Assembly: GCF_000789235.1 (NCBI RefSeq)
Contig: NZ_KN525716.1
Span: 1,651,674 to 1,715,673 of the forward strand
Direction: 5' to 3'
DNA from: Wocania ichthyoenteri Th78
Lineage (GTDB): Bacteria > Bacteroidota > Bacteroidia > Flavobacteriales > Flavobacteriaceae
DNA length: 64,000 bases
Shown: positions 57,094 to 64,000 of the stretch, one piece after another
Layout: each line of letters opens with the position of its first letter
Numbering within the stretch: the stretch's first letter is position 1
Program-made: the position numbers and the translations under genes
Notes under the pieces: model-generated
What the model saw: the letters and a program-made list of their open reading frames with translations, nothing else
The model's database searches: none
What the model was told of the DNA's origin: nothing

Positions 57094-57540
57094 TTAAAAC
57101 CAAGGTTTTTTACCAACTTGATAGGTGTTATAAAATTCTTCGTCAGATTTTGTAAGATAGATGATACCTTCAATTAGTCCAACAATTCCAGCTAAACTAG
57201 CTCCAATACCGCAGGTAATAAATCCTAAAACTAATGTTATAACTAAAAGAATAATACCTTCTTTATTATAACCTAGAATAAACTTGTGGATACCTAAAGA
57301 ACCTAGTAGAATAGCTAAAACACCAGCTAACACTTTTTTGTTTTCGCCTGAAGCGAAAGTTTCTTTGGCACTTTCGGTAAATTCTGAAGCTGTTTCTTTA
57401 GCTTCATTAGCAAACTCTTTTGCTTTTTCTTTCGCTTCTTCGGCAAATTCACCTGCTTTATCGGCAGCTTTTTTTGCACCTTCTTTAGCATCGCCTAACA
57501 TATCGTTTAGGTCATCACTTAAATTTTTTTCGTCAGACAT
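57094..57540 (-). CDS. TM2-domain protein with amphipathic N-terminal repeats
   Basis: The 148-residue protein has about 65 N-terminal residues of Lys/Glu/Ala heptad-like helix (KAADKAGEFAEEAKEKAKEF, ANEAKETASEFTESAKETF). A TM2 domain follows: two helices at about 73-90 (VLAGVLAILLGSLGIHKFIL) and 95-125 (GIILLVITLVLGFITCGIG). Function is unknown; the N-terminal part could lie on the membrane surface or form a coiled coil. Confidence 0.88.
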   Translation of the reverse strand: MSDEKNLSDDLNDMLGDAKEGAKKAADKAGEFAEEAKEKAKEFANEAKETASEFTESAKETFASGENKKVLAGVLAILLGSLGIHKFILGYNKEGIILLVITLVLGFITCGIGASLAGIVGLIEGIIYLTKSDEEFYNTYQVGKKPWF

Positions 57541-57677
57541 ATTATTTAATATTTTGGTTTGATTATAAAATTAATAAAAATGTTTAATAAAATCTAAATT
57601 ACATTGGCTTTAGATTGATATTCAACTAATAAGTCTATAAACAACAGTTATTGTTACAAACACTTATAAATAATAAA

Positions 57678-58442
57678 CTACCTAAATAACATAACAATAC
57701 CGCCTATAGCCGTAACAATTAAAATAAACCGCCTATAATTTATATTTGAAATTAATTTCACAATGTATGCTCCTAAGAAAAAGCCCAAAATAACAGCAGG
57801 AATTAATACCGAATTTAAAACTAAAGATTCTGGAGTAACCGTTTTCCAAATAAAAATATGAAAAGGTAGTTTAAACACATTTATAATAAAAAATAACCAT
57901 GCAGCAGTACCTATAAATTCATTCTTAGGAAAACGCATGGCTAAAAAATAAATATTAGAAATTGGGCCTGCTAAATTACCAATCATTGTAGTAAAGCCTG
58001 CTAAAAACCCTGTGCCAATAGAAAATAATTTATGGGTTGGTACTTTGGTTGATTTTCTGTTTTCTGTATAAAACATAATAATAACAGAAGCAATAATTAT
58101 TATTGCCATTAGTTTTTTAAAAATGTCTTCGGAAATATCGTTTCCAACCCAAACACCTACTAAAACACCAACAATCATAAATGGTATTAGTTTTTTTACA
58201 ATGTTCCATTGAGCGTGCCTATTATAATAAATTACCGCAAAAACATCTGCCACAATAAGCATAGGAAGCAATATACCTGTTGATGCTTTTTCGCCAAAAA
58301 CGAAAGCAAGAACGACTACAATAATGATTCCTATACCTTTAATTCCTGATTTAGATAAACCCAATAAAAAAACTGCAAAACCAATGGCCATCCATTGCAA
58401 TGCAGTTAAATGATAAGATTGAAGAATTTCTAGATAAGTCAA
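57678..58442 (-). CDS. TauE/SafE-family anion exporter
   Basis: The 254-residue membrane protein has about eight helices of the sulfite/sulfoacetate exporter family. Landmarks are GFAVFLLGLSKSGIKGIGI near the N-terminus (the duplicated family motif), LAGFTTMIGNLAGPISNIY in the second half, and the C-terminal YRRFILIVTAIGGIVML. The substrate is an organic or sulfur anion by family. It is not clearly linked to neighbours. Confidence 0.85.
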   Translation of the reverse strand: MTYLEILQSYHLTALQWMAIGFAVFLLGLSKSGIKGIGIIIVVVLAFVFGEKASTGILLPMLIVADVFAVIYYNRHAQWNIVKKLIPFMIVGVLVGVWVGNDISEDIFKKLMAIIIIASVIIMFYTENRKSTKVPTHKLFSIGTGFLAGFTTMIGNLAGPISNIYFLAMRFPKNEFIGTAAWLFFIINVFKLPFHIFIWKTVTPESLVLNSVLIPAVILGFFLGAYIVKLISNINYRRFILIVTAIGGIVMLFR

Positions 58443-58506
58443 TATAGCTTAAATAATAAAAAGGCAAATTACGGGAATTTTTCAAATTCTACATAAAGAT
58501 TCTCGA

Positions 58507-58546
58507 TTTCACTTCGACTTCACTCAGTGACCACGCGGGAATGACA
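58507..58546. repeat. Decayed type A intergenic repeat
   Basis: TTTCACTTCGACTTCACTC and the following GTGACC...GGGAATGACA resemble the TTCGACTGCGCTCAGTGTGACA core with several changes. It sits in the gap between the VOC and TauE genes. Confidence 0.45.
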
Positions 58547-58597
58547 ATTTCATTTGAAATCTCTTCACTAAAAAAGCTAAGAGAAATTTTTTATCAT

Positions 58598-58984
58598 TTA
58601 CAAAAAAGCACTATCTATTGGCTCCCAAAGTTCTATTTTATTACCATCGTTATCTAAAATCCAACCAAATTTTCCATATTCAAACTCCTGCATTTCCCCA
58701 ACAATAGTTACGCCCTCATCTTTTAAAACTTTTAATAATTCCTCTAAATTCTCAACTCTATAGTTAAACATAAAGTCTTTTTTTGATGGCTCATAATATT
58801 TTGTGTCTTCTGGAAATGCACTCCATTGTGTTGTACAATCTTTTCCGTCTTTATCCTTCCACTTAAAGGTACAGCCGTAATCATCGGTATTAAAACCTAG
58901 ATGTTTTTTATACCAATCTTTAGTTTTGCTTGGGTTTTTTGTTTTAAAAAATAGTCCTCCAATTCCTGTTACTCTATTTTTCAT
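58598..58984 (-). CDS. VOC-superfamily (glyoxalase-like) protein
   Basis: This 128-residue protein has two beta-alpha-beta-beta-beta modules (MKNRVTGIGGLFFKTKNPSK, then MFNYRVENLEELLKVLKDEG and FGWILDNDGNKIELWEP). The metal/substrate end motif DNDGNKIELWEP is that of the dioxygenase/glyoxalase group. Its ATG overlaps the stop of the DUF1801 gene (ATGA), so they are cotranslated. The reaction is unknown. Confidence 0.88.
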   Translation of the reverse strand: MKNRVTGIGGLFFKTKNPSKTKDWYKKHLGFNTDDYGCTFKWKDKDGKDCTTQWSAFPEDTKYYEPSKKDFMFNYRVENLEELLKVLKDEGVTIVGEMQEFEYGKFGWILDNDGNKIELWEPIDSAFL

Positions 58985-59445
58985 TTTTTTCTGTTTTTAA
59001 TCGCATTTTCATAAATCTCAATCCATTCTTCTGTGCTTATTTTTGCGGTTAATTCGCCTATAAGCTCAAAAGGAATATCATTCATTTTTTTTAATCTAAT
59101 GCAACTCTTACCTATATCTAATTTGTACTTACAGCGTTTCGCATACTCAGTTGTAAACCAATCATAGATTTCTTTTTTAGCGTAAATAACCATACTATAA
59201 ACAGCTATAAAGTTTTTTTGTGATGCTAAATTCATAAACGGTAAAGGCAAACTCATATCGCAATGATATCCACTTGGGTATACCGAATGTGGTATGACAT
59301 AACCCAACATACCATAACTCATTTGCTCTTCTACGCCTTTAGGAAGGTTACTTAAAATTTTCTGCCTTAATTTTTCAATAACCTCTTTTCTGTCTTTCGG
59401 AAGTTCATCTAAATATTGTTGTGGCGTGCTCGCTTTTGATTGCAT
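58981..59445 (-). CDS. DUF1801-family protein
   Basis: The 154-residue protein has the DUF1801/YdhG fold signature (YLDELPKDRKEVIEKLRQ, EQMSYGMLGYVIP, KCIRLKKMN-like SCIRLKKMNDIPFE). Function is unknown. It forms part of the VOC/DUF4199/DUF1801/VOC run and overlaps the following gene by 4 bases. Confidence 0.85.
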   Translation of the reverse strand: MQSKASTPQQYLDELPKDRKEVIEKLRQKILSNLPKGVEEQMSYGMLGYVIPHSVYPSGYHCDMSLPLPFMNLASQKNFIAVYSMVIYAKKEIYDWFTTEYAKRCKYKLDIGKSCIRLKKMNDIPFELIGELTAKISTEEWIEIYENAIKNRKK

Positions 59446-59450
59446 GATTC

Positions 59451-59912
59451 TTAATTTTTACGTTGAAGTATTAATCCTGATATTAAAGAAATAATAAATC
59501 CTATTACAGTTACTAAAGCAAGCATAAATAAAGCTCCCATTCCACTTGTCATTTCAATAACCTCATCACCTCTTCCTTCATCAATTAGCATTTGCGCATA
59601 GTCTTTAAAGAAATTGGGGTTTAAAAAAGTAGTATATATATAATCTGCAATTCCTATACCTATTCCTACCAATAATGATATTAGCAGACCAATTATTATA
59701 GCTTTACCCAATGAAATAACACCTTGATTAATATTATCTCGGTAATGCTTTATTCCAAAATAAATGAATGATAAAGAAATGAATATCGAAATGTAACCTA
59801 ATATTTCAAGAACACTGAAACTTAAATTTTTTGCAAATGCTAAGTGAGATAAAAAGATAACAAATCCTGTTATTGCTCCAAAAAGACCGTATTTAATTAT
59901 TGTAGATTTCAT
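59451..59912 (-). CDS. DUF4199-family membrane protein
   Basis: A 153-residue protein with four predicted helices (IIKYGLFGAITGFVIFL, YISIFISLSFIYFGIKHYRD, IIIGLLISLLVGIGIGIAD, LFMLALVTVIGFIISLISG). The FIYFGIKHYRDN motif between helices 2 and 3 is typical of DUF4199. No function is known. It is in the operon with VOC and LuxR-type genes. Confidence 0.85.
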   Translation of the reverse strand: MKSTIIKYGLFGAITGFVIFLSHLAFAKNLSFSVLEILGYISIFISLSFIYFGIKHYRDNINQGVISLGKAIIIGLLISLLVGIGIGIADYIYTTFLNPNFFKDYAQMLIDEGRGDEVIEMTSGMGALFMLALVTVIGFIISLISGLILQRKN

Positions 59913-59928
59913 TTTTGTCTATATTAGT

Positions 59929-60300
59929 TTATACATGCTGATCGATAAGAATGGTATTCCCATCGGGATCAAACAACACGAGACTTGCAGGACCATCACT
60001 ATTTTCATCGGCTTCTCTTTCTAGCTTTATTGATTTAGATTTTAAATGCTTTTGAATATCGCGAACATCGGTAAAATCATCTAATTTATTTGCGCTTTCA
60101 TCCCAACCTGGATTAAAGGTTAAAATATTTTGCTCAAACATCCCTTGAAAAAGACTAATTAATGCATTGCCATTTTTCATGATTAAATAATTCATTTCAA
60201 TAGCGCCTGCAAAAACACTAAACCCAAGATTTTCGTAAAATGCTTTTGATTCATTTAAGTCTTTTACACTTAAGCTTACAGAAAATGCTCCTAATTCCAT
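59929..60300 (-). CDS. VOC-superfamily protein, second copy
   Basis: The 123-residue glyoxalase-fold protein opens MELGAFSVSLSVKDLNESKA, has FYENLGFSVFAG, and ends FDPDGNTILIDQHV. It lies 16 bases upstream of the DUF4199 gene. It is only distantly similar to the other VOC protein of this operon, so this is not a recent duplication. Substrate is unknown. Confidence 0.88.
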   Translation of the reverse strand: MELGAFSVSLSVKDLNESKAFYENLGFSVFAGAIEMNYLIMKNGNALISLFQGMFEQNILTFNPGWDESANKLDDFTDVRDIQKHLKSKSIKLEREADENSDGPASLVLFDPDGNTILIDQHV

Positions 60301-60381
60301 ATGATTCTATTTTAAAAGATTAATAACACCTATAAAAGTAGTTTAAGTCTCTTCTTTAGAGCTCATACTAAAGTACGAATT

Positions 60382-60792
60382 TTAAATAATTTGTAGATTT
60401 TTTGCTATCTGCAACGCCTGAGTGCGACGTTTGGCATTTAATTTAACTAGCAAATTTGAAACATGTGTTTTTATGGTACTTTCTGAAAGAAATAATTTAT
60501 CGGCTATTTCTTGGTTTGATAATCCGAGAGAAATGTGTTGTAAAACTTCATATTCTCGATTGGTAATTCCTAAATCATCAATTTTTTTATGATTGATTTC
60601 TATCGAAACTTTGTTGTGTTTTTGAAGACTTTTTTTATTAATATAAATGCCTATAAAAAAGAAAACAATAGCAATAATAGCAACTATTATTTCTGTTTTT
60701 AAATCCCCTGAAACGATGGCGTATTTACCAATTTGAAACAATAGCAACAAAGCTAAAATTAGAAGCGCGAATACTAAAACGGTTTTCTTCAT
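60382..60792 (-). CDS. Membrane-anchored LuxR-type transcription regulator
   Basis: A 136-residue protein has two transmembrane helices (about 5-22, VLVFALLILALLLLFQIG; about 35-51, IIVAIIAIVFFFIGIYI) directly joined to a LuxR/NarL helix-turn-helix (about 72-134, LGITNREYEVLQHISLGLSNQEIADKLF; recognition segment SESTIKTHVSNLLVKLN). No receiver domain is present. A DNA-binding protein held at the membrane is unusual. It starts 9 bases after the dehydrogenase stop and heads the VOC/DUF operon, which it may control. Confidence 0.87.
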   Translation of the reverse strand: MKKTVLVFALLILALLLLFQIGKYAIVSGDLKTEIIVAIIAIVFFFIGIYINKKSLQKHNKVSIEINHKKIDDLGITNREYEVLQHISLGLSNQEIADKLFLSESTIKTHVSNLLVKLNAKRRTQALQIAKNLQII

Positions 60793-60801
60793 AAGCGAAA
60801 G

Positions 60802-61737
60802 TTAACAAAATTTCGCTTTAATTTTATCTACAATAGTTTGTGCTAACTTTTCTTTGCTTTCAACAGTCCAACCCGCAACATGGGGCGTTAATAAAATATT
60901 TTCGGCTTGTATTAAATATTGAAATGCCTCTGGCATAGTTGAAGAAAATAAGTTTTCGAATGATGCTTTTTCGTATTCTAAAACATCTAATCCAGCACCT
61001 AAAACTTTACCAGATTGTAATGCCGAAACCAAATGGTTAGTCACCACACTTTTACCGCGTGCCGTATTAATTAACCAAAACGATTTTGCAAATTGATTGA
61101 TAAAAGTGTCATTAACCATGTTAGTGGTTAAAGGTGTTTCTGGCGTGTGCAAACTTAAAACATCTACTTTTTGTTGTAGTTCTTTTAATGAAACCTGTTT
61201 CGCATTCTCATCTCCAACCTGGTCTTTAATATCATAACATAAAACAGTTACATCAAAACCACGTAACTTTTTTGCAAAAGCTTTTCCCATATTGCCATAA
61301 CCAATAAGTCCAACTGTTTTTCCATCGAGTTCTAAACCACGATTTTCTTCACGCAACCATTTGCCAGCTCTAACTTCTTTATTCGCTTTATTTAATTTAT
61401 TAAATAGTGAGAGTAGCATTGCCAAACTATGTTCGCCAACTGCATTACTGTTGCCTTCTGGTGCTGCAATTAGTGTAATTCCCTTTTGCTCGGCGTAATC
61501 GCAATCTATGTTTTCTAAGCCTGCACCAACGCGTCCTATAAATTTTAAGTTAGTTGCGGCATCTAAAAAAGTTTTGTCTATTGAAAAACGACTGCGAATA
61601 ATGAATCCGTCGTATTTATGAATTTTGGCTTTAATGTCTTCTTTTGAAGCTGTGTAATCTTCATCGTTTGTAAATCCTAAATCGTTTAGTTGATTTATTA
61701 ATAATTCGTGATTGGTATCGAGATGTAGAATTTTCAT
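60802..61737 (-). CDS. D-2-hydroxyacid dehydrogenase (phosphoglycerate-dehydrogenase-like)
   Basis: This 311-residue NAD-dependent enzyme has VGRVGAGLENID-like RVGAGLENIDCDYAEQKG, the dinucleotide loop GLIGYGNMGKAFAKKLRG, the catalytic Arg in LINTARGKSVV, Glu in LDVLEYEKASFE and His in LLTPHVAGW. It lacks the C-terminal ACT domain of larger SerA proteins. It probably acts on 3-phosphoglycerate or a related acid; a serine-pathway partner is not adjacent. Confidence 0.88.
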   Translation of the reverse strand: MKILHLDTNHELLINQLNDLGFTNDEDYTASKEDIKAKIHKYDGFIIRSRFSIDKTFLDAATNLKFIGRVGAGLENIDCDYAEQKGITLIAAPEGNSNAVGEHSLAMLLSLFNKLNKANKEVRAGKWLREENRGLELDGKTVGLIGYGNMGKAFAKKLRGFDVTVLCYDIKDQVGDENAKQVSLKELQQKVDVLSLHTPETPLTTNMVNDTFINQFAKSFWLINTARGKSVVTNHLVSALQSGKVLGAGLDVLEYEKASFENLFSSTMPEAFQYLIQAENILLTPHVAGWTVESKEKLAQTIVDKIKAKFC

Positions 61738-61744
61738 AAGGTTG

Positions 61745-61772
61745 AGACACTTCGACTGCGCTCAGTGTGACA
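61745..61772. repeat. 28-bp type A intergenic repeat, copy 1
   Basis: AGACACTTCGACTGCGCTC followed by AGTGTGACA is identical over 28 bases to 63476-63503. It forms an imperfect CACT/AGTG hairpin. It begins 7 bases upstream of the dehydrogenase start codon (minus strand). Confidence 0.8.
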
Positions 61773-61805
61773 TATTAGTTATTAATTCAAAGATATAATT
61801 AATGG

Positions 61806-61833
61806 GATACTGAAACAAGTTCAGCATGACGAA
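61806..61833. repeat. 28-bp intergenic repeat, type B copy 2
   Basis: GATACTGAAACAAGTTCAGC followed by ATGACGAA matches 56036-56063 at 24 of 28. The 363-bp gap 61738-62100 holds this, the type A repeat and the 38-bp repeat. Its two short open frames (61 and 67 codons) run through repeat sequence and are not supported as genes. Confidence 0.65.
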
Positions 61834-62052
61834 AGTTATATTTTTGGATATTGTGCATATGTCTTTTCGTGTTGTATGTTTCCTGTATGTGCCGTATTTA
61901 GTTTTTCGAATAATAGCACATGTACTTCTTCTCCATTTTTTGTACAAGGATTATGTTCGACTCCTTTAGGCATTCGACTTAGCTCAATGCAAGAGTTTTG
62001 CGTTAGGGATTGAACGGTATGTTTGAGCTCGCTGACCATAGGAGGCAGCGAG

Positions 62053-62090
62053 TAGTGAAAGCCCGCCTCCTTTTTTGGGTAACGCCCAAA
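62053..62090. repeat. 38-bp dispersed repeat, copy 2
   Basis: TAGTGAAAGCCCG at the start and GGGTAACGCCCAAA at the end, 33 of 38 identical to 20532-20569. It lies 10 bases downstream of the mgtE stop. An outer GGAGGC...GCCTCC pairing just beside it could extend the structure. Confidence 0.75.
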
Positions 62091-62100
62091 TGAAAAAGAA

Positions 62101-63474
62101 CTAAATGCCTAATATCATTTTTGCTATCATGAAATATAGAAGAATACCTAATATATCGTTGCTTGTAGTAATAAATGGGCCTGTGGCTATAGCAGGATCA
62201 ATGCCTTTTTTATTTAAAAATAATGGCACAAATGTACCTATTAAACCTGCAACTATAATTACGGCAACTAACGACACTGAGATTGCTAATGCTAAATCAA
62301 TTTTTGATTCGTAAACCCACACAAAAAAGAAAAGAAAAACAGCCAAAATAAAACCATTAAGTGCCGCTAAAAGCATTTCTTTAATAAGTCTGCTATTAAC
62401 ACTTCCCTTTACATCGTCATTAGCTAAACCTTGAACTATAATAGCACTGGATTGCACACCCACATTTCCTGCCATAGCTGCAATTAACGGTGTGAAAAAG
62501 AATAATTTAAAAGCATCTCCTGTAAAAGATTCTTCGAAACCACCCATAATTAAAAAGGCTCCAATACCTCCAATAAGCCCTAAAAACAGCCATGGAATAC
62601 GTGCTCTAGTAAGTTGTAAAATACTATCATCGGCTTCTACTCCTTGTGTAATACCTGCTGCCAATTGGTAGTCTTTATCGGCTTCTTCTCTTAATACGTC
62701 TACGATGTCATCAATGGTGATTCTGCCTAAAAGAATATGGTTGTCGTCTAACACTGGAATCGCTTCCAAATCGTATTTTGCCATAATTTTAGCAACATCT
62801 TCTACATCGTCATGAACATTAACATAATCTACATTAACTTTAACTAAGTCTGCTATTTTTTGGTCGCTTTTAGCAACAATTAAATCTTTTAATGATAGAC
62901 GACCAATAAGCTTTTCTTCCTTATTTACTACATAAATAGAATGTACTCTTGTTACTTCTTTGGCTTGTCCACGAATTCTACGCATACAACCTGCAACAGT
63001 CCAAGTTTCGTAAACTTTAACCAGCTCTTTTGCCATAAGTCCACCGGCAGTATCTTCATCATAAGCTAAAAGTTCTTGAATCTCAGATTTATGCTCTTCA
63101 TCTTCAATTTGAGAAATAACCGCTTCCTGTCGTTCTTCTGAAAGTTCGGAAATAATATCTGCGGCATCATCGGTATCTAACTCCTCTACTTCTTCGGCAA
63201 TTTCTTTTGCTGATAGATTTTTTAAAACCTTTTCTCGATTATCTTCATCGAGCTCCATTAATATTTCTGAAGTGGTTTCAGAATCTAATAGTTTAATAAC
63301 ATACACCGCTTCTTCCAGATTTAACTCATCTAGAATTTCGGCTATATCGGCATGATGAAACTCATTAAGAAGTGTACGGAGTTCCTTATCGTTATTAACT
63401 TCAATAAGTTGCTCTACTTGCTTTACAAGCTCTTTTGTTAGTTCGAATTGTATGTTTTCTTTTTCTTCGGACAT
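62101..63474 (-). CDS. mgtE: MgtE-family magnesium transporter
   Basis: This 457-residue Mg2+ channel has an N-terminal superhelical sensor (about 20-130, repeated LLNEFHHADIAEILDELNL-like units), a CBS pair (about 135-255, VHSIYVVNKEEKLIGRLSLK, DLEAIPVLDDNHILLGRI), then five membrane helices from about 285. The pore segment has MAGNVGVQSSAIIVQGL and IDPAIATGPFITTSNDILG. Its start codon lies 1 base from the 28-bp repeat at 63476. Confidence 0.95.
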   Translation of the reverse strand: MSEEKENIQFELTKELVKQVEQLIEVNNDKELRTLLNEFHHADIAEILDELNLEEAVYVIKLLDSETTSEILMELDEDNREKVLKNLSAKEIAEEVEELDTDDAADIISELSEERQEAVISQIEDEEHKSEIQELLAYDEDTAGGLMAKELVKVYETWTVAGCMRRIRGQAKEVTRVHSIYVVNKEEKLIGRLSLKDLIVAKSDQKIADLVKVNVDYVNVHDDVEDVAKIMAKYDLEAIPVLDDNHILLGRITIDDIVDVLREEADKDYQLAAGITQGVEADDSILQLTRARIPWLFLGLIGGIGAFLIMGGFEESFTGDAFKLFFFTPLIAAMAGNVGVQSSAIIVQGLANDDVKGSVNSRLIKEMLLAALNGFILAVFLFFFVWVYESKIDLALAISVSLVAVIIVAGLIGTFVPLFLNKKGIDPAIATGPFITTSNDILGILLYFMIAKMILGI

Positions 63475-63475
63475 A

Positions 63476-63503
63476 AGACACTTCGACTGCGCTCAGTGTG
63501 ACA
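63476..63503. repeat. 28-bp type A intergenic repeat, copy 2
   Basis: Identical over 28 bases to 61745-61772 and in the same relation to a minus-strand start codon, that of mgtE. It fills most of the 38-bp gap between rsmA and mgtE. Confidence 0.8.
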
Positions 63504-63512
63504 ATTAATGGA

Positions 63513-64000
63513 TTATAAAATATCGTTTTCAATTAATTGCGTAAGCTCGATAAAGGCTTCTACACTTAATTGTTCTGGTCGTTTGCCAAATATAACATTT
63601 GCTTTTAAATTATCGGATAAATTGAATGTTTTTAAACTGTTCCGAAGTGTTTTTCTCCGTTGTTGAAAGGCTGTTTTTACTGTTTTAAACAATAGTTTTT
63701 CGTCGCATGGTAAGGTGTAATTTTCTTTTCTAGTAAGTCTTAAAACACCTGATTCTACTTTTGGTGGTGGATTAAAGACCGAAGGTGGTACCGTAAATAA
63801 ATACTCTGCATTATAAAAAACTTGTGTTAAAACAGATAGAATACCATAAACTTTACTGCCTTCTTTTGAGCAAATACGTTGCGCTACTTCTTTTTGAAAC
63901 ATGCCTGAAAATTCTGGAATTTGATCGCGCATTTCTAAAGCTTTAAAAACGATTTGCGTTGAGATATTGTATGGGAAGTTACCAATAATAGCAAATGGTT
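63513..64000 (-). CDS. rsmA: 16S rRNA dimethyladenosine transferase, C-terminal part
   Basis: This is the last 162 residues of KsgA/RsmA, which dimethylates two adenosines near the 3' end of 16S rRNA. The methyltransferase motif [10 protein letters not shown] is visible at about 63965-63990, read in from the window edge. It is followed by [10 protein letters not shown] and the C-terminal helical domain [15 protein letters not shown] and [14 protein letters not shown]. The SAM-binding N-terminal half lies beyond 64000. It precedes mgtE on the minus strand with only the repeat between them. Confidence 0.93.
   Translation of the reverse strand, partial: PFAIIGNFPYNISTQIVFKALEMRDQIPEFSGMFQKEVAQRICSKEGSKVYGILSVLTQVFYNAEYLFTVPPSVFNPPPKVESGVLRLTRKENYTLPCDEKLLFKTVKTAFQQRRKTLRNSLKTFNLSDNLKANVIFGKRPEQLSVEAFIELTQLIENDIL

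Noticed and set aside
61762-62039. Two overlapping minus-strand frames of 61 and 67 codons
   Set aside because: They cross dispersed repeat units and have no recognisable domain or start context, so they are treated as repeat-derived.

Overview
The window looks like a chromosomal segment of a low-GC marine-type member of the Flavobacteriaceae (Bacteroidetes). The evidence is SusC/SusD-type outer-membrane genes with an ECF sigma/FecR pair, many lipobox lipoproteins, an isolated atpD-atpC pair, an OlsF-type ornithine-lipid synthase, an Amt/P-II/OmpL-porin cluster, near-absence of Shine-Dalgarno sites, and repeated Bacteroidetes -7 boxes (TAnnTTTG). No tRNA, rRNA or CRISPR array was seen. Genus-level placement is not possible from the sequence alone.

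Layout. 1-3.9 kb: 3' part of a TonB-dependent receptor followed by an SGNH-hydrolase lipoprotein. 4-5.9 kb: atpDC. 6-18.6 kb: a glycan-utilisation locus: ECF sigma factor, FecR anti-sigma, SusC with an N-terminal STN signalling domain, SusD, a decayed small lipoprotein gene, a GH20 beta-N-acetylhexosaminidase, and a convergent FG-GAP/ASPIC-UnbV surface lipoprotein. 18.7-26.1 kb: umuD/umuC in inverted order, HupE-like protein, threonine-dehydrogenase-type epimerase, small lipoprotein, TPR protein, CBS protein, and a GNAT/zinc-ribbon/GIDE-like operon.

26.1-29.0 kb: a complete mobile element of the IS1595 type, with 24-bp imperfect terminal repeats and an 8-bp target duplication. It carries a transposase, a translationally coupled KilA-N passenger and a divergent membrane-anchored protein. 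A TTTACAC/GTGTAAA dyad over the transposase promoter repeats the core of the terminal repeats. This is the strongest candidate here for an under-described system.

29.2-36.8 kb: ssb, nadB-nadA behind a 613-codon unknown gene, and ppc. 36.9-46.3 kb: a nitrogen block, with OmpL-like porin, P-II and Amt divergent from gltB-gltD across a 450-bp spacer that holds two identically built dyads. 46.5-54 kb: HEPN-like protein, EcKinase-like kinase with a CysQ-like phosphatase, fbp, and a GNAT/aspartokinase/OlsF run. 54-57 kb: sulfatase and an arsR-DUF6428-arsC operon. 57-64 kb: TM2 protein, TauE/SafE exporter, a LuxR/VOC/DUF4199/DUF1801/VOC operon, a 2-hydroxyacid dehydrogenase, mgtE and the 3' part of rsmA. 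Dispersed short repeats sit in the intergenic gaps of the last 8 kb.

How genes work together. The sigma/anti-sigma/SusC-STN set looks like a trans-envelope sensor that would switch on SusCD and the GH20 enzyme for N-acetylhexosamine-containing glycans. The porin, Amt and P-II would bring in and meter ammonium, while GltBD assimilates it. NadA and NadB make quinolinate. Ppc, Fbp and aspartokinase are central-metabolism neighbours.
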